From Triplophysa rosa (taxonomy: Eukaryota; Chordata; Actinopteri; Cypriniformes; Nemacheilidae): a stretch of DNA of 64,000 nucleotides. Where the stretch lies: NCBI RefSeq assembly GCF_024868665.1, contig NW_026634179.1:18213-82212 (forward strand). Direction: 5' to 3'. The translations under genes were made by a program, and so were the position numbers. Positions 43,652 to 54,810 of the stretch are shown one piece after another; within the stretch, counting starts at the first letter, position 1; the number at the start of each line of letters is the position of its first letter. Under the pieces are notes generated by a model, which was not told the DNA's origin, searched no databases, and was given only the letters and a program-made list of their open reading frames with translations.

Positions 43652-45460
43652 ATGATACCCAAAGAGGTAGCCGTTATTAAATGTCCAGGACATTCCAAAA
43701 GTGATTCCCCTATCACTGATGGAAACAACGCAGCTGATCTGGCTGCCAATACTGTAGCTGGGTACATTCCCTCACAGTCTCTTCTCAGGTCCGATAGGGA
43801 TAGCTGTGATCTCTTACCCAGCTTTACTAGGGACTACCTGATTAAGGAACAATTGGAGTCTGGCCTGGAGGAACACTCTGTATGGTCACGGAACGGAGCT
43901 ACTCAGGCTGAAGATGGCCTGTGGCAAGCGCCAGACGGACGTCCGGCATTGCCTTGTTCCCTGTCCGGATCTGTGTTACGACAAGTACATGGTTTTGGTC
44001 ATGTCAATGGTAAGCAAATGTTGAGGGCCTTGGAGCACTGGTGGCATCCATTTCTGCCGGCCATGGTCTCAGGCCATGTTTCTGAATGTGACATATGTCA
44101 AGAATATAATGTCAAACCAAGCCTGAAACCCAGCAAAGGATTTTTCCCTATCACCTCTGGCCCAGGTGAGGAAATTGTTGTTGACTTTACAGACATGCTC
44201 GTCAAAGTTCACGGTAAACGTTACCTACTCGTTGTAATAGACTATTTCACTGGCTGGCCTGAAGCATACCCTGTCGGTAGGGAAGATAGCACTTCAGTCA
44301 TTAAATGCCTGATCAACCATTACATCCCACACTATGGGTTTCCCGGTAGGATCAGATCTGACAACGGCAGCCATTTCAAGAATGAACACCTTAAGATGGT
44401 GGAGCATGCCTTGGGCCTGACTCATGCATATGGTGCCGTTTACCATCCAGCTAGCCAAGGTAAGGTTGAACGCCTTAACCTGACGATTAAACTGAAATTG
44501 GCTAAAATCTGTGCACAGACTAAATTGAACTGGCTGTCAGCCCTACCCATTGCTCTCATGTCTATTCATTCCTCTGTCAACAGGATCTCAGGTTTTACCC
44601 CTTTTGAATTGCTTACAGGTCGACAGTTTCCCGGACCAGCCACCGCACTGTTCCCTGATGCGGTACAACCCCTTTCACACACTGTGTACTTTGACAAACT
44701 AACTGCCTTGATTACTTCCTTTTCCCGTCAGGTTACCAGTGACGCCATCAAAGACCCGGTCACTCCCGTCCCGTCTGGCTGGGTTAGACTGAAGACCTTT
44801 CGCAGGAAGTGGACTGAACCACGTTGGTCACAGCCGTGTAGAGTGACCGCCAGGACTTCCCATTGTGTGCAGCTTCAAGGGAAAGGAGACACCTGGTTTC
44901 ATTTAACCTCTTGTGTTGCTTGTGATCCTCCTTCTAGGTCGCTGTCCGACACTCTTGTGGACCTGAGGACTCAGGTCCAAGAGAGGGGAGTTGATACTCA
45001 AGAGAAACAGGGATCAGAAACAGCAAACAAAAATTGTGTACAATTGATTCATAAAACAGGTGACATATTCTTGAGTGCACAAAACGAACCCCTAGCTCAT
45101 TGTGTAAGTGCTGATTGTGCATATGGTGCAGGGATTGCTAAAAAATTCAAACAGAGATATGGCACTGACAAAGTGAAGGAGCAGAGGAAAAAACCTGGTG
45201 AGTGTGCAGTAACTCAAGAGGAAGACAGGATTGTCTTCCATTTAATAACCAAAGATTATTGTTACGAATTTCCAACATATGACTGTTTCAGAGCCAGCCT
45301 ACAACACATGAGAGATTGGTGCGTGGCCAATAAAGTAAAAAGTGTATCTGTACCCCGGCTGGGGTGTGGATTGGATAGACTAGACTTTCAAAAAGTACAA
45401 AGAATACTCAGTGAAGTATTCAAGGACGTGGACATAACAATAACCATATATACATTATAA
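43652..45460 (+). CDS. ERV pol 3' part: RNase H end, integrase, fused macro domain
   Basis: The 602-codon frame begins with the RNase H tail. Integrase follows: an HHCC zinc region ('HGFGH', 'CDICQ'), the D,D-35-E core (Asp178, Asp237, Glu273) and a gammaretrovirus-like C-terminal domain ending near residue 430. After a ~25-residue linker, residues 457-602 form a macro domain closest to OARD1/TARG1: 'LAHCVSADCAYGAGIA', 'LITK', 'RLGCGLDRLDF' and 'ITIYTL' at the C-terminus. Lys534 and Asp575 match the catalytic Lys and Asp of TARG1, with the same spacing of 41. TARG1 removes ADP-ribose from acidic side chains. A macro domain is not a usual part of retroviral Pol. Codons are uninterrupted, and env follows after 203 bp. 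Confidence 0.85.
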   Translation: MIPKEVAVIKCPGHSKSDSPITDGNNAADLAANTVAGYIPSQSLLRSDRDSCDLLPSFTRDYLIKEQLESGLEEHSVWSRNGATQAEDGLWQAPDGRPALPCSLSGSVLRQVHGFGHVNGKQMLRALEHWWHPFLPAMVSGHVSECDICQEYNVKPSLKPSKGFFPITSGPGEEIVVDFTDMLVKVHGKRYLLVVIDYFTGWPEAYPVGREDSTSVIKCLINHYIPHYGFPGRIRSDNGSHFKNEHLKMVEHALGLTHAYGAVYHPASQGKVERLNLTIKLKLAKICAQTKLNWLSALPIALMSIHSSVNRISGFTPFELLTGRQFPGPATALFPDAVQPLSHTVYFDKLTALITSFSRQVTSDAIKDPVTPVPSGWVRLKTFRRKWTEPRWSQPCRVTARTSHCVQLQGKGDTWFHLTSCVACDPPSRSLSDTLVDLRTQVQERGVDTQEKQGSETANKNCVQLIHKTGDIFLSAQNEPLAHCVSADCAYGAGIAKKFKQRYGTDKVKEQRKKPGECAVTQEEDRIVFHLITKDYCYEFPTYDCFRASLQHMRDWCVANKVKSVSVPRLGCGLDRLDFQKVQRILSEVFKDVDITITIYTL

Positions 45461-45663
45461 TCAATTAACTTTGAGTAGATTTGGATTTTTAAGATTTTCC
45501 AAGGTTAAGTTTAATGTGTTTAACTATGTTTTAAGGCTTCTTTCAAGTGTTTTAGTGTGATTTTCCTATAGGTGTGTTTTAAGATTTTGCATTTTTATTC
45601 ATTGCATATTACATTGTGTGTGTATTTTAAAGTATCTCTAGAGAGGGTGTACTCAAAGACAAG

Positions 45664-46608
45664 ATGAGACTGTGGGAAAACTGGAAATTATTGGGAATTG
45701 TAGGCATAATAGCAGTGACAATAGTGGGAATTATTTTTGGGATAGAACACAGTCAAGAAAATAATGTAACAAGATCAACACACAGTAAGCATAAGAGAGC
45801 AGTGACAACGGGGAGCCCTAGCCAGTGTGAGAGTTTGAAGGTGGAATACATAAGACAGAGTACAACATCGTTTACATTTGATTTATGTGCAGTAGTCAAT
45901 TGTGGGGGAAGAAATAGCTCATGGAGAGGATACGATGTATACATGTGTATGGACAGGGACATGAACAGGAATTGTAAGAATAATAACAGGCCCACCCTAG
46001 GGGAATGGTGTCCCACATGGACCAATGTAGTAGCATATACAGGATACTGGAGGCCTGATAATTGGGCAGTAACCATAGGGCAAACCACAATAGATATTTC
46101 ACTGCAGAGAGATTATAGTAAAACCCAGAATCCACTCGCCTTGTCCCTGACCACAAGAACAGGCTCTGGCAGTGACACAGGAGCATTTTACCTTGTTCTA
46201 GGGGTAGACCAGACAGGCAAAGATAAAAAAGCTGTAATAAAGATAACTATAGTAGAACCCCCAACCGAACAAGTCGTCCAAAACCGTCTGGCCCTGGATA
46301 TGTTATTAGCAGAAAAGGGAGGAGTTTGTTTCATGTTTGGAGACCTATGTTGTACATATATCCCTAATAACACAGCTCCAGATGGGTCAGTCACCAGAGC
46401 ACTAGAAGGCCTGAAAGCCTTATCAACGGAAATGAAGGAACACTCAGGAGTGGATAACCCCATGGGAGAATGGTTAGATAAGGTTTTAGGCAAATGGAGA
46501 GCATTGGTAATGTCTATAGTAGTATCAGTTGGAGTGTTGTTAGCAATCCTGATAACTTGTGGATGCTGTTGTATTCCATGTATATTAGATCATTGTGTAA
46601 TAGGCTAA
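45664..46608 (+). CDS. ERV short Env (SU remnant joined to TM)
   Basis: The 314-codon frame has an N-terminal hydrophobic segment (residues 9-25) and a basic 'SKHKRAV' stretch. A Cys-rich SU-like part follows, then directly a TM subunit with 'QNRLALDMLLAEKGG' (immunosuppressive-domain-like) and C-x6-CC from Cys222, and a membrane span at about 278-303. C-x6-CC is the class I/gammaretroviral type. Most of SU's C-terminal part, the usual SU/TM cleavage region and the fusion peptide are not seen, which I read as an in-frame deletion. The tail ends at 46608, but the next frame (to 46703) has a 'PPPYSMPLL' tail-like segment, suggesting a frameshift near 46590. A splice acceptor 'TCTCTAG' lies about 25 bp upstream. 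Confidence 0.75.
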   Translation: MRLWENWKLLGIVGIIAVTIVGIIFGIEHSQENNVTRSTHSKHKRAVTTGSPSQCESLKVEYIRQSTTSFTFDLCAVVNCGGRNSSWRGYDVYMCMDRDMNRNCKNNNRPTLGEWCPTWTNVVAYTGYWRPDNWAVTIGQTTIDISLQRDYSKTQNPLALSLTTRTGSGSDTGAFYLVLGVDQTGKDKKAVIKITIVEPPTEQVVQNRLALDMLLAEKGGVCFMFGDLCCTYIPNNTAPDGSVTRALEGLKALSTEMKEHSGVDNPMGEWLDKVLGKWRALVMSIVVSVGVLLAILITCGCCCIPCILDHCVIG

Positions 46609-46717
46609 TTGTCACAGCTATTGAGAAAAAGGAGTCACCCCCTCCATATAGTATGCCCTTATTATTAGACGACTTAGTGACAGAGGAAGAAGAGGATGTG
46701 TGACCTCTTACGAGGTC

Positions 46718-46794
46718 AAGAGAGGGAATTGTGGAAAATATACTGATTGTTTTCTGTTACTTTTATTACTTTTACTCTATTAATGATTATGTTN
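46718..46794 (+). repeat. Polypurine stretch and start of a truncated 3' LTR
   Basis: GGTCAAGAGAGGGAAT precedes TGTGGAAAATATACTG, the expected polypurine tract/LTR boundary at about 46734. Only about 60 bp of LTR follow before the isolated N at 46794, where unrelated palindromic DNA starts. Confidence 0.5.
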
Positions 46795-47413
46795 AAAGCT
46801 AACCAGCCAGATGTTGTTCCGTCCTCAATACCAGGAGCGTCTCAAAAGCGAAGTGGCTGAATTCGTGAGACCACGTGATTTGCTAGTCCGACGTTGTTTT
46901 TCTGAATTTTTCGTGTTTTAGGGGTTATACCATGGGAAAGAAAAAAAAAAATGGTTAGGTTTGTGCAGTTTTTGTAATGCTTATTGCTATGTCATTCTTT
47001 GTTCCCTTATGTTTTACTCCACAAAAAAAAAAAAAAAAACATTATTTTACCACAAAATAACCTAACAAAATAAGGTCTTGTTTGAGAATAAACCTCTCGT
47101 TGTGCATTTCGGGTCTCCTTCCAAGGATGCAATGTGAAATACGTACGGAAGTCTGCAGAAGGACATTTATTTTGACATAGAACTGCGCGGCTTGGATTAA
47201 AGATCGGGCAACACACTCAGTTTCATATTAATCTTGAGTGCCTATACAGTAGTATTGCATACGTCGTATCTTCGAAGAGTATTTAGTTTGATCAAATTTA
47301 CAAAAGACAGATACAGCTGTACGATTATTTCCGGAAAAACACGAGCCGCTATAGGTGGGACTAGTCGGGAGAGTGGGATGGAACTACAGCACGAGCACAC
47401 AACACATCATCAC

Positions 47414-47520
47414 AGGGGCTGAAACGATTCCTCGAGTAATTCGAATACAAAAAATCATCGAGGCAAATTTTGTTGCCTCGAAGCTTTGTTTAATCCATTT
47501 AACTACAGTACATACGGAGC
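47414..47520 (+). repeat. DNA-transposon-like end inside the palindrome
   Basis: CAGGGGCTGAAACGATTCCT followed by 'CGAGTAATTCGAATAC' and 'CATCGAGGCAAATTTTGTTG' is a common teleost repeat start. The mirror copy is at about 53405-53511. Confidence 0.45.
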
Positions 47521-48279
47521 GCTGCGTTTCCCCACGGACCGTTATTACTGACGCACAGCCCGCTAAACTCTGTTCATGTTACCGGCTCTCAAGTCTCACG
47601 CATTCACCGTGAGACACACGCATTTTAGTCTGTTCACATGCTCACACGTGTGACTCATGCTGATAAATAAGTGATAGCTTATTGAAATGGTGAACTGCTA
47701 TTTCACGTAGTTTTAGTCTAGTTTGCGAGTGAAACTTGTTTTCCGGCTGCATTGAGTCAATAAAACTAGATGCGCACTAGTGGATGCCGAATCCTGTTAT
47801 TTACATATGTCATCTGTCTGTTCTGCATGTCTGGGTGAATGAACTGCACAGTTTACCGTGCTACACACGTGATGCTCATGAATTTGTCAGCGCCTGCGTT
47901 GAATGAGGACATGAACTTCATCTCCAGAGTTGCTCTGAGAGTTTATTTCACAAACATGTTATTGTTTGAGTGAAGAAACAGACATACTAAAAAATGTTCA
48001 TGGGCATTCTTTGGATGACCATAAATAGTTCATTTTAGATAAATTACAATACTATACATTACATAAACAGACGTCCTTTTGTATCTTTGAAGAAATTTAA
48101 ATCGTCTAGGTTGTACATGTAATGAGAGTAAAGTTACTTGGATGAACGTGTGGAATTTGAGGTTGTGCCGAAACTCCTAGGCATCTAAATTGATTACCAT
48201 AAAGTGTCCATTTAATCATTAAAAGTTAATGTATCTACCATTCTCATAATCCACTATTAATGTAATTGATTTAATTTCC

Positions 48280-49700
48280 TGTTGAAGAAATGTAAAATTG
48301 TCCTTTGGTATTGTACATGAAATAAGAGTAAAGGTGCTTAAAAATTGAATTGGTTTCCTGATCCCGCCTACCTGCTATGGGTCCAGTAGTTTGAATGAAG
48401 CAGAGGTCGTCCTTATAGGAAAACCAACCGCGAACGCGAGTCCATTTCAAATTTAGTGAGTATCATATTTTTGGCAAGATGTGTCCAAGTAAAAAAAATA
48501 AAGCGGTTTGAATTGCCTAATTTTGTTTTCGATCTAAAGTGACTAAGTTTAGATACTGTTGGCAATTAAGTACCAGTTTTATAACGGAAAACTTTACGCA
48601 ATGGCTTAGATTCAGATTGCTACAGGTCACAGTAGTATAACGAATTTTAATTATGTTAAAGAAATTCATCTTTTCTAGTGTCTGGTGTATAAAGTGTTTA
48701 TAAGAAATCTAGCGACTATAAGAATTTAATGTTTTTAGTCTATTTCACATGCTCTGTTTTATTAAAAGTCAGTATAGTCATATGGGTTTTCGAATTGCTT
48801 GGAAATATAATCGTCATTACAGTTAGGTAATATGATGACTGTGAGTTGTGCCAACCAGGCATGATTATAAGGCCATTAGACTAATTACACTTTATAAATG
48901 TATTTTATTTGAAGAAATGTAAATTGTCCTGGTTGTACATGAAATGAGAGTAAATGTGCTTGAACTAATGATTAAAAATTGAATTGGTTTCCTGATCCCG
49001 CCTACGCGCATGTGAGAGTGAAGCAAGGCGTCCCGTCAGAAAAACCGCCAAGCGAGTCCATTTCAATTTTGTGAGTATTTAAGATGTGTCCAGCAAAAAA
49101 ATGCGGTTTGATTGCTAATTTGTTTTCGTTAAAGTGACTATAGTTTAATCTGTTGGCATAGTACAGTTTTAAACGGAAAACTTTAGCGCATGTGCTTAGT
49201 TCAGATTGCTACAGGTCACAGTATCTACGAATTTTAAATGTGAGAAATTCTCCTAGTGTCGGTATTATAAAGTGTTTAAAATCGCGACAGAATTTAAGTT
49301 TTTAGCTATTTAACATGCTCGTATTTATTAACAATATGGTCAAGTAAATATACGCATTCATAGCTAACCAATGTCTTTTTATTTATTTAAGAAATGTAAA
49401 TCTGTCCTGGTTGTACATGACGTAGAGAGTAAATGTGCTTGAACTAATGATAAAAATTGAATTGGTTTCCTGATCCCGCCTACAGCGCATGCGTGAGAGT
49501 GAAGCAGGCGTCCCGTGCAGGAAAACCAGACCGCCAAAACGAGTCAATTTTAATTTAGTGAGTATTCAAGATGTGTCTGGCAAACAATGGGGTTTGATTG
49601 CTAATTTGTTTTCGTTAAAGTGACTGTGTTTAATCTGTTGGCATAGTAGTTTTAAAGGAAAACTGAATCTGAAAGTGCACGTTCCCTTATACTTCTCTGA
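48280..49700. repeat. Tandem units in the left palindrome arm
   Basis: The landmark 'ATTGAATTGGTTTCCTGATC' recurs at about 48344, 48978 and 49456. Each unit continues with GAGTCCATTTC and AAGTGACTA landmarks. The first unit is longer and scrambled by small indels. Confidence 0.7.
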
Positions 49701-51409
49701 TGACATCACTTACAGCTATGTAAGAATATACATGAACTTTTCTCAATAACAAATGTTAACTCCCTTTCAACTGTCAGTCTGCTGCAAGTTCCATTTCAGA
49801 ATGAAATGGTTTTTTTTTCATACACCCAATTCATTTTCAATGGAAAAAGCCATGCCCACAATTTTTCTCATTACCACTTTAAAGTTTTCAGGGACCTGAA
49901 TTTATATATAACGTTTTTGAAACATGTTTTTCTCCTTGTTTTCTAGGTGTAAATGTGGACTTGCAAAAAATGTGATTTATCAGTAGGCAGTAGGTACCAG
50001 TTATTAAAACACTTCAAGTTAATCCATGGTCGTTATGGTCAGCAGACTTATATTAACTGCATTTCTTATTACCAACATATACACTGTTGCTGTTATATTT
50101 GCTGTTGGCCTGTACTGTATTAACTGATAAGATTTTACTATTGTGTTATTTATTAGCAAGTAGTTTATACTGTTGCTGCAGACAGCTGCAAAGTTTCATA
50201 ATTCTGTGAATCTAATGCTTTTCTGAGATGGAAAGATTGTTGAAGTTGTAAAATTTCTCTATTTGCAATGATTGTGTTGTGAGAGGTGGAATGGTGCTGT
50301 AGTGTGTTGTAACTCTCGAAGTTAAATTTATGAAATTAAAATGATTTTTTTATTGTATTGCTATTGTTTTTGTTGTTTATATATTACATATTCATACAGA
50401 TTATAAAATAAGCACAATCTTGCAGTAGTGTAATACAAAGCAAAAAATACTTATAATGCGTAAGTTGGTATATTTTTTGTAAATATTCTTTATGGTTAAC
50501 TCATTATATTGTTGGTATAGCTTTTGTGGTAAACGAACAGGTGACGTTATGTCTTGTTTTGTTGTTACTTCTCAACATCATAATATACCATAAAATATAT
50601 ACACAAAATATACCAACTTACGCATTATAAGTATTTTTTGCTTTTGTATTACACTACTGCAAGATTGTGCTTATTTTATAATCTGTATGAATATGTAATA
50701 TATAAACAACAAAAACAATAGCAATACAATAAAAAAATCATTTTAATTTCATAAATTTAACTTCGAGAGTTACAACACACTACAGCACCATTCCACCTCT
50801 CACAACACAATCATTGCAAATAGAGAAATTTTAAACTTCAACAATCTTTCCATCTCAGAAAAGCATTAGATTCACAGAATTATGAAACTTTGCAGCTGTC
50901 TGCAGCAACAGTATAAACTACTTGCTAAATAAATAACACAATAGTAAAATCTTATCAGTTAATACAGTACAGGCCAACAGCAAATATAACAGCAACAGTG
51001 TATATGTTGGTAATAAGAAATGCAGTTAATATATCTGTGACCATAACGACCATGGATTAACTTGAAGTGTTTTAATAACTGGTACCTACTGCCTACTGAT
51101 AAATCACATTTTTTGCAAGTCCACATTTACACCTAGAAAACAAGGAGAAAAACATGTTTCAAAAACGTTATATAAATTCAGGTCCCTGAAAACTTTAAAG
51201 TGGTAATGAGAAAAATTGTGGGCATGGCTTTTTCCATTGAAAATGAATTGGGTGTATGAAAAAAAAAACCATTTCATTCTGAAATGGAACTTGCAGCAGA
51301 CTGACAGTTGAAAGGGAGTTAACATTTGTTATTGAGAAAAGTTCATGTATATTCTTACAGTATAGCTGTAAGTGATGTCATCAGAGAAGGATAAGGGAAC
51401 GTGCACTTT

Positions 51410-52660
51410 CAAATTCAGTTTTCCCTTTAAAACTATACTATGCCAACAGATTAAACATAGTCACTTTAACGAAAACAAATTAGCAATCAAACCGCCATTG
51501 TTTGCCAGACACATCTTGAATACTCACTAAATTAAAATGGACTCGCGTTGGCGGTTGGTTTTCCTGCACGGGACGCCTTGCTTCACTCTCACGCATGCGC
51601 TGTAGGCGGGATCAGGAAACCAATTCAATTTTTAATCATTAGTTCAAGCACATTTACTCTCACTTCATGTACAACCAGGACAATTTACATTTCTTAAAAT
51701 AAATAAAAAGACATTCGGTTAGCTATGAATGCGTATATTTACTTGACCATATTGTTAATAAATACGAGCATGTTAAATAGCTAAAAACTTAAATTCTTTG
51801 TCGCGATTTTAAACACTCTTATAATACCGACACTAGGAGAATTTCTAACATTTAAAATTCGTGATACTGTGACCTGTAGCAATCTGAACTAAGCACATGC
51901 GCTAAAGTTTTCCGCTTAAAACTGTACTATGCCAACAGATTAAACATAGTCACTTTAACGAAAACAAATTAGCAATCAAACCGCATTTTTTTGCTGGACA
52001 CATCTTAAATACTCACAAAATTGAAATGGACTCGCGTTGGCGGTTATTTTTCCTGCACGGGACGCCTCGCTTCACTCTCACTTATGCGCTGTAGGCGGGA
52101 TCAGGAAACCAATTCAATTTTTAATCATTAGTTCAAGCACATTTACACTCACTTCATGTACAACCAGGACAATTTACATTTCTTCAAATAAATAAAAAGA
52201 CATTCGGTTAGCTATGAATGCGTATATTTACTTGACCATATTGTTAATAAATACGAGCATGTTAAATAGCTAAAAACTTAAATTCTTTGTCGCGATTTTA
52301 AACACTCTTATAATACCGACACTAGGAGAATTTCTAACATTTAAAATTCGTAATACTGTGACCTGTAGCAATCTGAACTAAGCACATGCGCTAAAGTTTT
52401 CCGTTTAAAACTGTACTATGCCAACAGATTAAACTTAGTCACTTTAACGAAAACAAATTAGCAATCAAACCGCATTTTTTTTCTGGACACATCTTAAATA
52501 CTCACAAAATTGAAATGGACTCGCGTTGGCGGTTGGTTTTCCTAGGACGCCTTGCTTCACTCACACGCATGCGAGGTAGGCGGGATCAGGAAACCAATTC
52601 AATTTTTAAGCACCTTTACTCTTATTTCATGTACAACCAGGACAATTTACATTTCTTCAA
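51410..52660. repeat. Three ~480-bp tandem units in the right palindrome arm
   Basis: The landmark 'GGGATCAGGAAACCAATTCA' recurs at about 51608, 52097 and 52582, a period near 480 bp. Units contain GCATGCG palindromes, GGACTCGCGTTGGCGG and AATACCGACACTAGGAG. They mirror the left-arm units. Confidence 0.75.
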
Positions 52661-54130
52661 GGAAATAAAAATACATTTGTTTATAAATGTGTAATATTTT
52701 AATTGATCTAAAATGGACACTTTATGGTAATCAATTTTAATGCCTAGGGGTTTGGGGCACAACCTCAAATTCCACACGTTCATCCAAGTAACTTTACTCT
52801 CATTACATGTACAACCTAGACGATTTAAATTTCTTCAAAGATACAAAAGGACGTCTGTTTATGTAATGTATAGTATTGTAATTTATCTAAAATGAACTAT
52901 TTATGGTCATCCAAAGAATGCCCATGAACATTTTTTAGTATGTCTGTTTCTTCACTCAAACAATAACATGTTTGTGAAATAAACTCTCAGAGCAACTCTG
53001 GAGATGAAGTTCATGTCCTCATTCAACGCAGGCGCTGACAAATTCATGAGCATCACGTGTGTAGCACGGTAAACTGTGCAGTTCATTCACCCAGACATGC
53101 AGAACAGACAGATGACATATGTAAATAACAGGATTCGGCATCCACTAGTGCGCATCTAGTTTTATTGACTCAATGCAGCCGGAAAACAAGTTTCACTCGC
53201 AAACTAGACTAAAACTACGTGAAATAGCAGTTCACCATTTCAATAAGCTATCACTTATTTATCAGCATGAGTCACACGTGTGAGCATGTGAACAGACTAA
53301 AATGCGTGTGTCTCACGGTGAATGCGTGAGACTTGAGAGCCGGTAACATGAACAGAGTTTAGCGGGCTGTGCGTCAGTAATAACGGTCCGTGGGGAAACG
53401 CAGCGCTCCGTATGTACTGTAGTTAAATGGATTAAACAAAGCTTCGAGGCAACAAAATTTGCCTCGATGATTTTTTGTATTCGAATTACTCGAGGAATCG
53501 TTTCAGCCCCTGTGATGATGTGTTGTGTGCTCGTGCTGTAGTTCCATCCCACTCTCCCGACTAGTCCCACCTATAGCGGCTCGTGTTTTTCCGGAAATAA
53601 TCGTACAGCTGTATCTGTCTTTTGTAAATTTGATCAAACTAAATACTCTTCGAAGATACGACGTATGCAATACTACTGTATAGGCACTCAAGATTAATAT
53701 GAAACTGAGTGTGTTGCCCGATCTTTAATCCAAGCCGCGCAGTTCTATGTCAAAATAAATGTCCTTCTGCAGACTTCCGTACGTATTTCACATTGCATCC
53801 TTGGAAGGAGACCCGAAATGCACAACGAGAGGTTTATTCTCAAACAAGACCTTATTTTGTTAGGTTATTTTGTGGTAAAATAATGTTTTTTTTTTTTTTT
53901 TTGTGGAGTAAAACATAAGGGAACAAAGAATGACATAGCAATAAGCATTACAAAAACTGCACAAACCTAACCATTTTTTTTTTTCTTTCCCATGGTATAA
54001 CCCCTAAAACACGAAAAATTCAGAAAAACAACGTCGGACTAGCAAATCACGTGGTCTCACGAATTCAGCCACTTCGCTTTTGAGACGCTCCTGGTATTGA
54101 GGACGGAACAACATCTGGCTGGTTAGCTTT

Positions 54131-54810
54131 AGTGAGACATGTATGAATCCAACGTGTAGATGACTCAAAGCCGTGAATATGCAGAAAGTCATAAATATTA
54201 GAACAACGTTTCAAAACCTTATATAAAACATAAGTGTAAAGCCTGACAACTTCCTATCGACTAAAACGCATATGTTAAAACGATAAAAATGTTTACCATA
54301 GAAAAACAATTTAAGATGTGTAAATATGTTTTTTGGATATGTAAGTCAAAAAGTCTTGAGCAAAATTGTTGTTAGCACGAGATAGATGTTGCATCCACGT
54401 TGTATGTCGTAGTTTGGTATTAGGATTTAATCATTTGCTCGTAAGGTAAATCTGTTCATTAAGACAAATAGGGTATCATAGTAATTATATTCACACATCA
54501 GGTTATTAGAGAAGTGTGAACTAAATTATGACTTCCGAAGCACTGGTTTATAGCGGACATGCAATTTAAGAAGTGTATCTTTATGTCTGTCATTTGCTGA
54601 CATGTGAGATTTGGAATGGGTAATGCATGTGGGCTTACCTTCATATGCCGATGCACGTCTACATCACTGAAAGACAAGGTGAAGGCAAATTAAAATGCAA
54701 TGTGTGTTTGAAAGTTCTTATAGAGCAGTCAAGAAAAGATGAAAACACAAGCATTTGGCTGAATATGATAAATAAACTAAGTAAAATTTTTTTTAAAAAG
54801 ACCATCAAAT
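54131..54810. other. Non-coding DNA between palindrome and hAT element
   Basis: No gene or repeat family is recognised. One short open frame (54627-54821) has no motif. Confidence 0.45.

Larger units (their letters stand above)
46795..54130. repeat. Giant palindrome, two ~3.6-3.7-kb arms
   Basis: 46795-50494 and 50584-54130 are reverse complements, with an unpaired centre of roughly 90 bp (about 50495-50583). The outer ~1.2 kb of each arm seem identical: the same 69-, 62- and 85-codon frames appear in both. The inner part of the left arm (about 48280-49700) has many small indels relative to the right. The left border falls exactly on an isolated N at 46794; the right border abuts unique DNA at 54131. 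It is either a long-TIR fold-back element or an assembly inversion artefact. Confidence 0.85.

Noticed and set aside
47007..47612. Paired identical ORFs at both ends of the palindrome (with 53313-53918) as duplicated genes
   Set aside because: The frames are short, lack motifs and merely follow from the palindrome; no codon bias or splice structure supports them.
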